From an uncultured Clostridium sp. (GTDB lineage Bacteria > Bacillota > Clostridia > TANB77 > CAG-508): a stretch of 10,687 bases of DNA. The notes under the pieces are model-generated. The model made no database searches, had not been told where the DNA came from, and saw only the letters and a program-made list of their open reading frames with translations. The stretch is from assembly GCA_900555085.1 (NCBI GenBank), contig USJU01000049.1:1-10687 (forward strand). The letters run 5' to 3'. A program made the translations under genes and the position numbers. Below, in pieces: positions 1 through 6,598 of this stretch (positions are counted from its first letter, which is position 1; each line of letters begins with the position of its first letter).

Positions 1-18
1 TAAATGATTTTTTTTCAT
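1..18 (-). CDS. start of an unidentified gene, cut by the window edge
   Basis: An ATG at 16-18 on the minus strand opens M-K-K-N-H-L and runs off the window. An AAAGGA motif at 27-32 sits about eight bases upstream, a good Shine-Dalgarno position, so this is probably a real start. It follows the TolC-like gene by 80 bases in the same direction. In comparable Firmicute efflux loci a TolC-like gene is followed by a membrane-fusion (HlyD-type) adaptor and then an ABC transporter; that identity is only a guess from context, since six residues cannot identify a protein. Confidence 0.4.
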
Positions 19-98
19 CTTTTTTGTCCTTTCTCTCTATGTACTCTCGAAGTCTTTTTGTATTTGATCTTGCGAGAAAGCCTCCGGGAGTGCATCTA
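19..98 (-). promoter_or_regulatory. 80-base gap carrying a ribosome binding site
   Basis: This is the spacer between the TolC-like gene and the next start. It holds an AGAAAGGAC Shine-Dalgarno at about 26-34 but no clear terminator hairpin or -35/-10 pair, so the two genes are probably co-transcribed. Confidence 0.35.
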
Positions 99-1316
99 TT
101 AATTTGAGGTGGTAAGTCCTTTTACATTCCAGTCATAGGCCTCTAATGCGAGGAGAAGCTGTAATTCTTTGGTGTTTACATCGTTTTTGGCTGATGTATA
201 GGTGTTTAATGTACTCTGGTACTGCAGTTTGGTCTGGCTTCCTACTGCAAGGTTTGCCTGGGCAAGGTTTAAATTTGCTTCTGCTACCTGCAGCTGTGCT
301 TTAGCTGCATTTAAGGAGTCTCTTGTAGTAAGTACGGTGTTGTACTGTGTTTTTAAGGAACGGATGGCTGTATCTTTTGCATTTACAATAGCTGCCTGGT
401 TGGACTCGATCAGATCCTGGCTTGTTAAGTTGCCTGCTTTTTTGGTATAATATTTTACATCGTAGTTATTATCAATAGCTGTCTGTGCATCTGCATTTGG
501 ATCTAAGGTGTCGATGCGGGATAAGTCTGGCTGAGGCACTTCTTTGATCTCAGGCTGTGCATCTGCGCTCCAGCCTAACATAAGGCACAGATTTCTGTGT
601 ACATTTTCCTGGCTCTTTTTTGCTGTTAAAATGGCTGTATCCTGATCCTGTACACTCTTTAAAGCTGTAAGGACATCGGTCTGGGTTGCCATTCCTACGG
701 ACATCTGAGCCTGGGTTGCTTCGTACTGCTGCTGCAGAAGATCTCTGGTACTCTGTAAGTTTTCCAGGTTATATGCGGACTGCTCTAAGGAAACCATCAT
801 TTCCTGTGCCTGGTATACCAGTTTTGCTTCCTGCTGGTCATACTGGATCTTTTCCATTTCCGCGTCTTCGTAGTTATTGTCTGCCTGTTTGGTTAAAAGG
901 CCTGCGGAGTAACGCAGGGAAGCCCAGGTTACATCGTTGTCTGCGTTGTCAGCCTGATCCCAGATGTCATCAATGTCTTTCATATAGTCGTCATAGATGT
1001 CATTTAAGTTTTTGTTTTTCTGGTCTTTGTAAGTGGAACGGTTGCTTAAAACGGTTGGGTTGTATTCGTGGATCAGGTCTGCTAATTCGCCGTATTCCAT
1101 GATGTTGTCACGAAGGGTTGCCCATTTTTCTGCGGAATAGGCAAATTCCGGAGTTAAACTTTTTTTGTAGTCTACTGTCTGAACGTCTTTTGGCTGATAG
1201 GTATTATCATCCGGGCTGTTCTGGGCTGCCAGAGCTGTAAGTGGAAGGGCTGCTGACAGAATGGATGCTGTAAGTACAGTGGATATCCGTGTGATTTTTT
1301 TTGTGATATTTTTCAT
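99..1316 (-). CDS. TolC-like (outer membrane efflux family) exported protein
   Basis: This is a 405-residue protein with a signal peptide: basic MKNITKK start, hydrophobic core 11-28, and an Ala-Leu-Ala-Ala cleavage region near 28-31. The mature part is mostly long, Ala/Gln/Leu-rich helix. Two related segments carry the pattern of outer membrane efflux (OEP/TolC) repeats: residues 205-219 (S-V-G then T-D-V-L-T-A-L) and 357-370 (A-V-G-S then L-Q-Y-Q-S-T-L). TolC proteins form channels for tripartite efflux pumps in diderms; monoderm Firmicutes also encode TolC-like proteins, usually beside HlyD and ABC genes, with an unclear role at the cell surface. The start has an AGGAG at 1325-1329, nine bases upstream of the ATG. 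It lies 21 bases after the TetR-like segment. G+C and codon use differ clearly from the AT-rich genes beyond 1740. Confidence 0.8.
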   Translation of the reverse strand: MKNITKKITRISTVLTASILSAALPLTALAAQNSPDDNTYQPKDVQTVDYKKSLTPEFAYSAEKWATLRDNIMEYGELADLIHEYNPTVLSNRSTYKDQKNKNLNDIYDDYMKDIDDIWDQADNADNDVTWASLRYSAGLLTKQADNNYEDAEMEKIQYDQQEAKLVYQAQEMMVSLEQSAYNLENLQSTRDLLQQQYEATQAQMSVGMATQTDVLTALKSVQDQDTAILTAKKSQENVHRNLCLMLGWSADAQPEIKEVPQPDLSRIDTLDPNADAQTAIDNNYDVKYYTKKAGNLTSQDLIESNQAAIVNAKDTAIRSLKTQYNTVLTTRDSLNAAKAQLQVAEANLNLAQANLAVGSQTKLQYQSTLNTYTSAKNDVNTKELQLLLALEAYDWNVKGLTTSN

Positions 1317-1337
1317 TGCTAAGTCTCCTCATTTCGT

Positions 1338-1739
1338 TTATGACTGCTGTGAAGTCTGGGTACACATTCCTCTTTCCAGGATCGTCATTTCTTCTGTTAA
1401 TACCTGGATGATGGTTTCTTTTTCGGAAGGATTTTGGTAATACATTGCCATGGATTTGATCAGGATCATAATTGCCATGTCTACTATGTAGCACAATGTT
1501 TCTATTGTGGTCGGGTAGCGGTCTTTGTCTAAGCGGTTGTACAATTCTTCTACGAAGGATTTATAAAGTTCGTCTTTCATCAGAAAACCACGGATCCCAA
1601 ACATCTGGTTCTGTCCTGTTACGCTTAGGTCTGCCAGAAGGTTTCTGTGGATCTGGAATGTAATACGCTCACTTCCTGTTTTTATCCAGTCTTTCAGAAG
1701 ACGGATACACAGGCGAAAAGGGTTGCCGTTTTCTTCTTC
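1338..1739 (-). pseudogene. probable C-terminal part of a TetR/AcrR-type regulator, lacking its DNA-binding domain
   Basis: The segment encodes about 130 residues from N-G-N-P-F-R-L-C-I to the TAA stop. It is predicted mostly helical, with amphipathic segments (for example V-D-M-A-I-M-I-L-I-K-S-M-A-M-Y-Y), like the ligand-binding and dimer domain of TetR-family repressors. The N-terminal helix-turn-helix is absent because the frame switches to ABC transporter sequence at about 1731-1742. It is 21 bases upstream of the TolC-like gene, the usual place for a TetR repressor of an efflux operon. The TetR assignment rests on general resemblance and context, since the C-terminal domains of this family are poorly conserved. 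Confidence 0.5.
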
Positions 1740-2774
1740 TAAGAATTCAAATACTCTTTCTGCTGCAGCTATCATTGTTTGTATTTGTCCTGAAATTTGA
1801 GCTATTTGAGCTATTGGCTGTGTGAATTGTTTATTGTAACTTATAAAACTTTGTATATCTCCAACAGATATTTTACCTTGTATTGCAAAATATCCTCCTG
1901 TTATTGCAACTGCAACATAGCCTAAATTCCCCAAAAAGTTCATTAATGGATACATTAAACCAGATAAAAATTGAGATTTCCATCCAGATTTTGCAAGTTC
2001 TTCATTTGCTACTTTAAAATTATTTATTGACTTTTGTTCTCCATTAAAAGCTTTTACAACTGTTAGTCCACTGTAAATTTCTTCAACTTGACCATTAACG
2101 TGTCCTAAGTATTCTTGTTGTTTTTTAAAGTATTTTTGTGATTTTTTAGCAATTACTGAAACTATTATTGAGGCTATTGGAAGTATTAATAATGATATTA
2201 ATGTCATAGTTACATTAATAGAAAACATCATTGCTAAAATTCCTATTATTGTACAAACTGAAGTTATTATTTGCGTAATGCTTTGGCTTAAGTTCATTCC
2301 TAGCATATCTATATCATTTGTAATTATAGATAAAACCTCTCCGTTTGTTTTTTTGTCAAAATATTTCATAGGTAATTTGTTTATTTTTATAGATAAATCT
2401 TGTCTTAATTTATAAGCAACTTTTTGAGATACTCCAGACATTGTATATCCTTGAATAAATGAACATACTCCACTTATTATATATAAACTTAATACTGTTA
2501 ATAAAATTTTTGCTAGTTTTTCAAAGTCTATTCCCCTTCCTCCGGAAATTTTACTTATAATTCCATTATAAATTTCGGTTGTAGCATTACCAAGAACTTT
2601 TGGTCCAACTATTGTAAATATTGTACTTGCAATAGCAAATATTGCTACTATTAATAATTTTATTTTGTATTTTCCTAAATATCCTTTTATTAGTTTTTTT
2701 GTAGTTCCTTTAAAATCTTTTGCTTTAGCTGTAGTGCGGTGTCCTCCTGGCCCACCTCCCATTGGTCCTGGCAT
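1338..2774 (-). CDS. chimeric reading frame: ABC exporter membrane domain joined to a TetR-like C-terminus
   Basis: This 478-residue frame has two unrelated parts. Residues 1-345 are a typical exporter membrane domain: a Gly/Pro-rich MPGPMGGGPGG start, then about six membrane helices (first near 39-60) and the coupling-region sequence V-E-E-I-Y-S-G-L-T-V-V-K-A-F. It ends in A-A-E-R-V-F-E-F-L-E-E-E, which normally leads into the nucleotide-binding domain. No Walker A, signature or Walker B follows. Instead residues 349-478 are soluble, helical and resemble the ligand-binding half of a TetR regulator. The family is usually about 600 residues or longer. The start directly abuts the stop of the preceding ABC gene and has a strong AGGAGGTGAA at 2781-2790. 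The intact gene would be the canonical partner of the heterodimer; as written it could not hydrolyse ATP. Confidence 0.75.
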   Translation of the reverse strand: MPGPMGGGPGGHRTTAKAKDFKGTTKKLIKGYLGKYKIKLLIVAIFAIASTIFTIVGPKVLGNATTEIYNGIISKISGGRGIDFEKLAKILLTVLSLYIISGVCSFIQGYTMSGVSQKVAYKLRQDLSIKINKLPMKYFDKKTNGEVLSIITNDIDMLGMNLSQSITQIITSVCTIIGILAMMFSINVTMTLISLLILPIASIIVSVIAKKSQKYFKKQQEYLGHVNGQVEEIYSGLTVVKAFNGEQKSINNFKVANEELAKSGWKSQFLSGLMYPLMNFLGNLGYVAVAITGGYFAIQGKISVGDIQSFISYNKQFTQPIAQIAQISGQIQTMIAAAERVFEFLEEENGNPFRLCIRLLKDWIKTGSERITFQIHRNLLADLSVTGQNQMFGIRGFLMKDELYKSFVEELYNRLDKDRYPTTIETLCYIVDMAIMILIKSMAMYYQNPSEKETIIQVLTEEMTILERGMCTQTSQQS

Positions 2775-5009
2775 TTATGCTTCACCTCCTAGCTCTTTTT
2801 CTGAAAGTTGAGAAAGTGCAATTTGTTTATATACTTCGCTAGTTTTCATAAGCTCTTCATGTGTTCCTTTTCCTACAACTTTTCCTTCTTCTAATACTAT
2901 AATTTGATCTGCATTTAAAATTGTACTTATTCTTTGTGCAACTATTATTACAGTTTTATCCTTTGTTTTTTCACTTAAAGCTTCTCTTAGAGTTTTATCT
3001 GTTTTAAAGTCTAATGCTGAAAAGCTATCATCAAATACAAATATTTCTGGATTTTTAGCTATGGCTCTTGCAATAGAAAGTCTTTGTTTTTGACCTCCTG
3101 ATACATTTCCTCCACCTTGTGCTATTTCTGAATTGTATTTTTTATCTTTTCCTTCTATAAATTCTGTTGCTTGTGCTATTTGAGCAGCAGTTTTCATTTG
3201 TTCATCACTCATATTATCATCTGAATATTTAATATTAGATTCTATTGTTCCAGAGAATAACATTCCTTTTTGTGGCACAAATCCTATTATATCTCTTAAA
3301 TCTTTTTGAGATAAATCTTTTACATTTACTCCATCTATTAAAAGCTCTCCTTCTGTAACATCGTAAAATCTTGGAATTAGATTTACTATTGTAGACTTAC
3401 CACTACCTGTACTACCTATTATTGCAGTAGTTTCTCCTGGCTTAGCAGTAAATGATATATCCTCTAGAATTTCTGTATCTGCATCTGGGTATCTGAAAGA
3501 TACATCTTTAAATTCTACTAATCCTTTTTTGCTTGGATTTAGTTTTTTAGTTTCTTTTTTATCTGCTATACTTGGTTTCTTTTCTAATACCTCATTAATT
3601 CTGTTAGCTGAAACAGAAGCTCTTGGTATCATTATAGACATTGCAGATATCATTAAAAAGCTCATTACAATTTGCATCATATATTGTATAAATGCCATTA
3701 TATCTCCAACTTGCATTGTTCCGTTGTCTACACCTTTTGCTCCTACCCATATAACAAGTACAGAGGCTGCATTCATAATTACCATCATTAATGGCATCAT
3801 CATTGACATTGTTCTATTTACAAATATATTTACTTTCATTAGAATTGAGTTTGCATCATCAAAACGTTTTTCCTCAGTTTTTTCTTTATTAAATGCTCTT
3901 ATAACTGAAAGTCCTGTTAAAATTTCTCTTGATACTTGATTTAGTTTATCTATTAAACTTTGTAGTTTTTTAAATTTTGGCATTGCTAATCCAAATAATA
4001 TTGCTACAACAAATAATATTGCTAGAACAGTTACTCCAATAACCCATACCATAGAACCATCTGTGTTGAATACTTTTATTAATCCACCTACAGCAATAAT
4101 TGGTGCATATACCAATACTCTAAACAACATGCCCATTAGTTGTTGAATTTGTTGAATATCGTTTGTACTTCTTGTAATTAAAGAAGCTGTTGAAAATTCA
4201 TTTAATTCAGCTCTTGAAAAGGTTAATACTTTTGAGAAAACTTTTTCTCTTAAGATTTTTCCAAGTTTTGCAGATACTTGTGCAGATAAAAGCATTATAC
4301 TAACTGCTGAAATCATTGTAATAGAAGCAACACCTAGCATTTTTAGTCCTGCAATTAAAATATAATTATTTTGTAATTTGTCTGTATCAACACCTGCAGA
4401 TTTATATAATTTCTTTATTCCACTTGTAACTGCTTGTTCTTTTATAGAATCTGGCATTTTAGTAATTTCTGAAGTATATTCTTCTAACATTTTATTTAGA
4501 TTTTCTTTAGGCATTTGTTTTAATAGAGTTATTATATCTTGACTTTCTACCATAGCCTTTTGTTGTTCTGGAACATTTGCAAGCATTTGCTCTTTTATTT
4601 TGTTTGCTGTTTCCTCATCTTTCAATGTAGAAATTTCTATTACAGGATTTGTAATAGCTTCTTTAAGTTTATTTTCTTCATCTTCACTTAAATTCTTCAA
4701 AACATAAACTTCTTGTTCTTCATTAATGTATTTTTCTACATTGTATGTATTATTTGAAGACTTTTCTAATGTATAGCTATCTATTATTACATTTTCGTCA
4801 TTACTAAATAACAATAAATTATCATAATCTTCTTTTGATAATACACTTGGAATCTTTTCTTCAATTCCACCTGCTTGTATACCAACATTTACTATTTTCG
4901 AAGTATAATTTGGGAGTTCCAAATCGCAAGCTGCTTGTAAGCATAGTAAAGCTACAATCACAAGAACCTTAACCCACGATTGTTTTAAATTTTTTAGTAC
5001 TTTTAGCAT
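2775..5009 (-). CDS. ABC exporter half, degenerate-site subunit of a heterodimer
   Basis: This is a 744-residue fused membrane and ATPase protein. Membrane helix 1 lies at about 13-30 and helix 2 at about 215-242, separated by a ~180-residue hydrophilic, Lys/Glu-rich loop expected outside the cell. The other helices run to about 460. In the ATPase domain: Walker A G532-T540 (GSTGSGKST), Q-loop Q580, signature V636-S-G-G-Q640, Walker B I656-F-V-F-D660. The catalytic Glu position is Asp661 and the H-loop His is Gln692. These two substitutions mark the non-catalytic subunit of heterodimeric exporters (TM287/288, BmrCD, LmrCD type). The partner gene starts immediately after the stop. It probably exports drugs, lipids or peptides; the substrate is unknown. 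The ATG has AAGGAG at 5018-5023. Confidence 0.93.
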   Translation of the reverse strand: MLKVLKNLKQSWVKVLVIVALLCLQAACDLELPNYTSKIVNVGIQAGGIEEKIPSVLSKEDYDNLLLFSNDENVIIDSYTLEKSSNNTYNVEKYINEEQEVYVLKNLSEDEENKLKEAITNPVIEISTLKDEETANKIKEQMLANVPEQQKAMVESQDIITLLKQMPKENLNKMLEEYTSEITKMPDSIKEQAVTSGIKKLYKSAGVDTDKLQNNYILIAGLKMLGVASITMISAVSIMLLSAQVSAKLGKILREKVFSKVLTFSRAELNEFSTASLITRSTNDIQQIQQLMGMLFRVLVYAPIIAVGGLIKVFNTDGSMVWVIGVTVLAILFVVAILFGLAMPKFKKLQSLIDKLNQVSREILTGLSVIRAFNKEKTEEKRFDDANSILMKVNIFVNRTMSMMMPLMMVIMNAASVLVIWVGAKGVDNGTMQVGDIMAFIQYMMQIVMSFLMISAMSIMIPRASVSANRINEVLEKKPSIADKKETKKLNPSKKGLVEFKDVSFRYPDADTEILEDISFTAKPGETTAIIGSTGSGKSTIVNLIPRFYDVTEGELLIDGVNVKDLSQKDLRDIIGFVPQKGMLFSGTIESNIKYSDDNMSDEQMKTAAQIAQATEFIEGKDKKYNSEIAQGGGNVSGGQKQRLSIARAIAKNPEIFVFDDSFSALDFKTDKTLREALSEKTKDKTVIIVAQRISTILNADQIIVLEEGKVVGKGTHEELMKTSEVYKQIALSQLSEKELGGEA
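2781..2790 (-). promoter_or_regulatory. strong ribosome binding site for the second ABC gene
   Basis: AGGAGGTGAA lies in the last codons of the first ABC gene, and the second gene's ATG follows the TAA stop without a gap. The arrangement suggests translational coupling, so that the two halves are made in equal amounts. Confidence 0.75.
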
Positions 5010-5057
5010 ATTTCACTCTCCTTAATTGTTTTTATTAATATTAAAAGACATTGTATT

Positions 5058-5086
5058 ATTATAATAAAAACAATGCCTTTTTGCAA
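5058..5086 (-). promoter_or_regulatory. sigma-A-type promoter of the ABC exporter operon
   Basis: On the minus strand TTGCAA (5081-5086) is followed by exactly 17 bases and then a perfect TATAAT (5058-5063). Transcription would start near 5050, giving an untranslated leader of about 40 bases before the ATG at 5009. The -35 box matches four of six consensus bases; spacing and -10 box are ideal. Confidence 0.65.
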
Positions 5087-5114
5087 CAAAATAAATGTAA
5101 ATTTTATGTGAATA

Positions 5115-5170
5115 TCTGTCTAGACCTGTCCCTCTATTCGACAAATTGTCGGTTGGGGGTCTGACCCCAA
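5115..5170. repeat. double palindrome module (possible small dispersed repeat)
   Basis: Two inverted repeats sit side by side: CGACAAATTGTCG (5139-5151) and TTGGGG...CCCCAA (5153-5158 with 5165-5170, six-base loop). The left edge (5119-5126, TCTAGACC) resembles a decayed inverse of the right-edge GGTCTGACC. The G+C-rich block stands out from its AT-rich surroundings and has no coding frame. It lies between the 6S-like RNA and the ABC promoter. It may be a small non-autonomous mobile repeat; a second copy is not present in this window. Confidence 0.45.
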
Positions 5171-5177
5171 TAAAAAA

Positions 5178-5356
5178 CCCCGCCTTAGCCGTAAGATGTT
5201 AAAGAATTTTTAAGGACCTACTCTCGTAGGTGGGTATCTTGTTAATTGCTAATGGGTTTCTTACATAAATGCAAGCTTACACGCCACAATTAAAGGCAGA
5301 TTCCCGTTTTAAACTTGTTGGTTCTAAAAATTCAGGTCTACACGTACTATGCAGGG
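5178..5356 (-). ncRNA. ssrS: 6S-like regulatory RNA (candidate ssrS)
   Basis: An approximately 180-base non-coding block folds as a rod. The 5' end CCCUGC (5351-5356) pairs with GCGGGG (5178-5183), which is followed by a U6 run (5172-5177). An inner stem pairs GAAUUUUUA (5325-5333) with UAAAAAUUC (5204-5212). On the 3' side of the open centre is a perfect six-base-pair hairpin with a GAGA (GNRA) loop (5216-5231), and an inner hairpin CUUGCA/UGUAAG lies at 5260-5275. Length, closing stem, inner stem, central bubble and 3'-side hairpin match Firmicute 6S RNA, which binds sigma-A RNA polymerase and mimics an open promoter, mainly in stationary phase. The primary sequence looks like clostridial 6S RNAs as I remember them. 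The alternative is another structured clostridial RNA such as the raiA motif. The ends are estimated. Confidence 0.62.
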
Positions 5357-5388
5357 AAATTTATTTACTTATTTAATTAACTATCTGT

Positions 5389-5417
5389 ATATTATCATAT
5401 GCTTTTTGTTTGTTCAA
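5389..5417 (-). promoter_or_regulatory. possible promoter of the 6S-like RNA
   Basis: TTGAAC (5412-5417), a 17-base spacer and TAATAT (5389-5394) lie upstream of the RNA. The predicted start is about 25 bases before the CCCTGC closing stem, which would imply 5' trimming or a slightly longer RNA. Long A-tracts on the transcribed sense strand at 5420-5520 could act as an UP element. Both boxes match only four of six bases. Confidence 0.35.
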
Positions 5418-5523
5418 TGTTCTTATTTTCTTGATTTTTGTTGTTTATTTTTGTTTTTGTATTTTTTCTCTTGTTTTGTTTGTTATTCTTGTTTTTTTGA
5501 TTTTGTTATTTTTATTATTTTAT

Positions 5524-5565
5524 TATTTTATTATTTACGGGTCGTCGAGGACGCCGACCCCTACA
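5524..5565 (-). repeat. hairpin repeat, copy 1 (TGTAGGGG family)
   Basis: Minus strand: TGTAGGGG, then arms GGGTCGGCG / CGACGACCC around a TCCT loop (one mismatched pair), then a tail GTAAATAATAAAATA. It sits just after fba. Copy 2 at 6539-6576 has the same TGTAGGGG head and a similar A/T tail, but different arms that still pair. It could slow RNA polymerase or protect the fba mRNA 3' end; no U-tract follows it on the fba strand. Confidence 0.65.
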
Positions 5566-5592
5566 ACATTTGACATTGATTATTATTTTTAT

Positions 5593-6522
5593 TTATGCTT
5601 TGTTTGATGATCCAAATACATCTCTTATTTTGTGTTGTACTGTTTTCTTTACAGATTCTCTTGCTGGTGTTAAATATTTTCTTGGATCAAATACTGATGG
5701 TTCTTCTACAAGAACTTTTCTTATTTCTGATGTCATTGCTAAACGTAAGTCTGTGTCTACATTTATTTTTGATACTCCAGATTTACTTGCTTGGTGTAAT
5801 ATTACATCTGGAACTCCTTTTGCTCCTGGTATTTCTCCTCCGTATTTATTACATTTTTCTACTAATTCTGGAATTACTGTTGATGCTCCATGTAATACTA
5901 TTGGTGTATTTGGTATTCGTGTCTTTACTTCTTTTAATATGTCAAATCTAAGTCTTGCATCTCCTTTAAATTTGTATGCTCCATGGCTTGTTCCTATTGC
6001 TATTGCTAAAGAGTCGCAACCTGTTCTTCTAACAAATTCTTCTGCTTGAGCAGGGTCTGTATACATTGCATCATCTGCTGCAACATTTACATCGTCTTCA
6101 ATTCCTGCTAATTTTCCAAGTTCAGCTTCAACTACAACACCTTTCATGTGTGCATATTCAACTACTTTCTTTGTTAATGCTACGTTTTCTTCAAAATCGT
6201 ATTTTGATCCATCTATCATTACTGATGTAAATCCATTATCTATACACATTTTACATGTTTCATAATCTGGTCCATGGTCTAAGTGTAATACTACTGGAAT
6301 ATCGTGTTCTTCAAGTGCTGCTTCTACCATTTTTTTAAGGTATCCTATTCTTGCATATTTTATAGCACTTGATGATGCTTGTAATATTACTGGTGAATTT
6401 TCTTCTGCAGCAGCATCTACTATTCCTTGTATTATTTCCATGTTGTTTACGTTAAATGCACCTATTGCAAATCCTTCTTTCATTGATTTTTCAAACATTT
6501 CTTTTGTTGTTACTAGTGGCAT
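5593..6522 (-). CDS. fba: class II fructose-bisphosphate aldolase
   Basis: This 309-residue zinc enzyme cleaves fructose 1,6-bisphosphate to glyceraldehyde 3-phosphate and dihydroxyacetone phosphate in cytoplasmic glycolysis, and runs in reverse in gluconeogenesis. The catalytic Asp82 and zinc His83 lie in H-L-D-H-G; Glu134 is in E-A-E-L-G; zinc ligands His180 (I-G-T-S-H-G) and His211 (V-L-H-G-A-S) are present; and the phosphate-binding N-V-D-T-D (254-258) is intact. Numbering and length match the Bacillus-type FbaA. A GTG at 6529-6531 opens the same frame earlier, but it overlaps the Shine-Dalgarno AAAGGAGTG (6529-6537). The ATG at 6520-6522 is eight bases downstream of GGAG and gives the family-typical MPLVTTKEMF start, so it is preferred. 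It follows the HIT gene in the same direction, 76 bases away. Confidence 0.96.
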   Translation of the reverse strand: MPLVTTKEMFEKSMKEGFAIGAFNVNNMEIIQGIVDAAAEENSPVILQASSSAIKYARIGYLKKMVEAALEEHDIPVVLHLDHGPDYETCKMCIDNGFTSVMIDGSKYDFEENVALTKKVVEYAHMKGVVVEAELGKLAGIEDDVNVAADDAMYTDPAQAEEFVRRTGCDSLAIAIGTSHGAYKFKGDARLRFDILKEVKTRIPNTPIVLHGASTVIPELVEKCNKYGGEIPGAKGVPDVILHQASKSGVSKINVDTDLRLAMTSEIRKVLVEEPSVFDPRKYLTPARESVKKTVQHKIRDVFGSSNKA

Positions 6523-6538
6523 AATTATCACTCCTTTG

Positions 6539-6576
6539 TATTTTATTTAATGGGCACGGAGCACCGTGCCCCTACA
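6539..6576 (-). repeat. hairpin repeat, copy 2 (TGTAGGGG family)
   Basis: Minus strand: TGTAGGGG, then perfect eight-base arms GGGCACGG / CCGTGCCC around a TGCT loop (6552-6571), then a tail ATTAAATAAAATA. It lies between the HIT gene stop and the fba Shine-Dalgarno, so it would form a hairpin in the intercistronic mRNA. Such hairpins can give unequal expression of two genes in an operon by protecting or attenuating one side. Confidence 0.68.
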
Positions 6577-6598
6577 TATTAATAATTATTATATTAAA

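Larger units (their letters stand above)
5357..5592. other. gene-free, extremely T-rich stretch between fba and the 6S-like RNA
   Basis: The plus strand from 5400 to 5537 is almost entirely T with some G, C and A, ending in three tandem ATTATTTT-type octamers (5514-5537). Apparent short plus-strand frames here are low-complexity Phe/Leu/Ile strings without ribosome binding sites. The stretch holds the possible 6S promoter and one hairpin repeat (5524-5565) and no supported gene. Confidence 0.6.

Noticed and set aside
1338..2774. A novel membrane-embedded transcription regulator (ABC membrane domain fused to a TetR sensor)
   Set aside because: The DNA-binding helix-turn-helix is absent, the join coincides with an abrupt composition change and a short GAA repeat, and the ABC gene's partner subunit expects a normal ATPase domain.
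3529..3939. Plus-strand 136-residue hydrophobic frame
   Set aside because: It is antisense to the membrane and linker part of a clear ABC exporter gene, with no ribosome binding site.
5010..5592. tRNA or rRNA gene in the gene-free stretch
   Set aside because: No tRNA cloverleaf, CCA end or rRNA-like conserved sequence was seen; the structure is a single long rod.
5349..5607. Overlapping plus-strand frames rich in Phe, Leu and Ile (possible small membrane proteins)
   Set aside because: They are translations of a T-rich low-complexity stretch, lack ribosome binding sites and run across a hairpin repeat and into the antisense of fba.
6523..6531. GTG start for fba three codons upstream
   Set aside because: It overlaps the Shine-Dalgarno AAAGGAGTG; the downstream ATG has proper spacing and gives the family-typical N-terminus.
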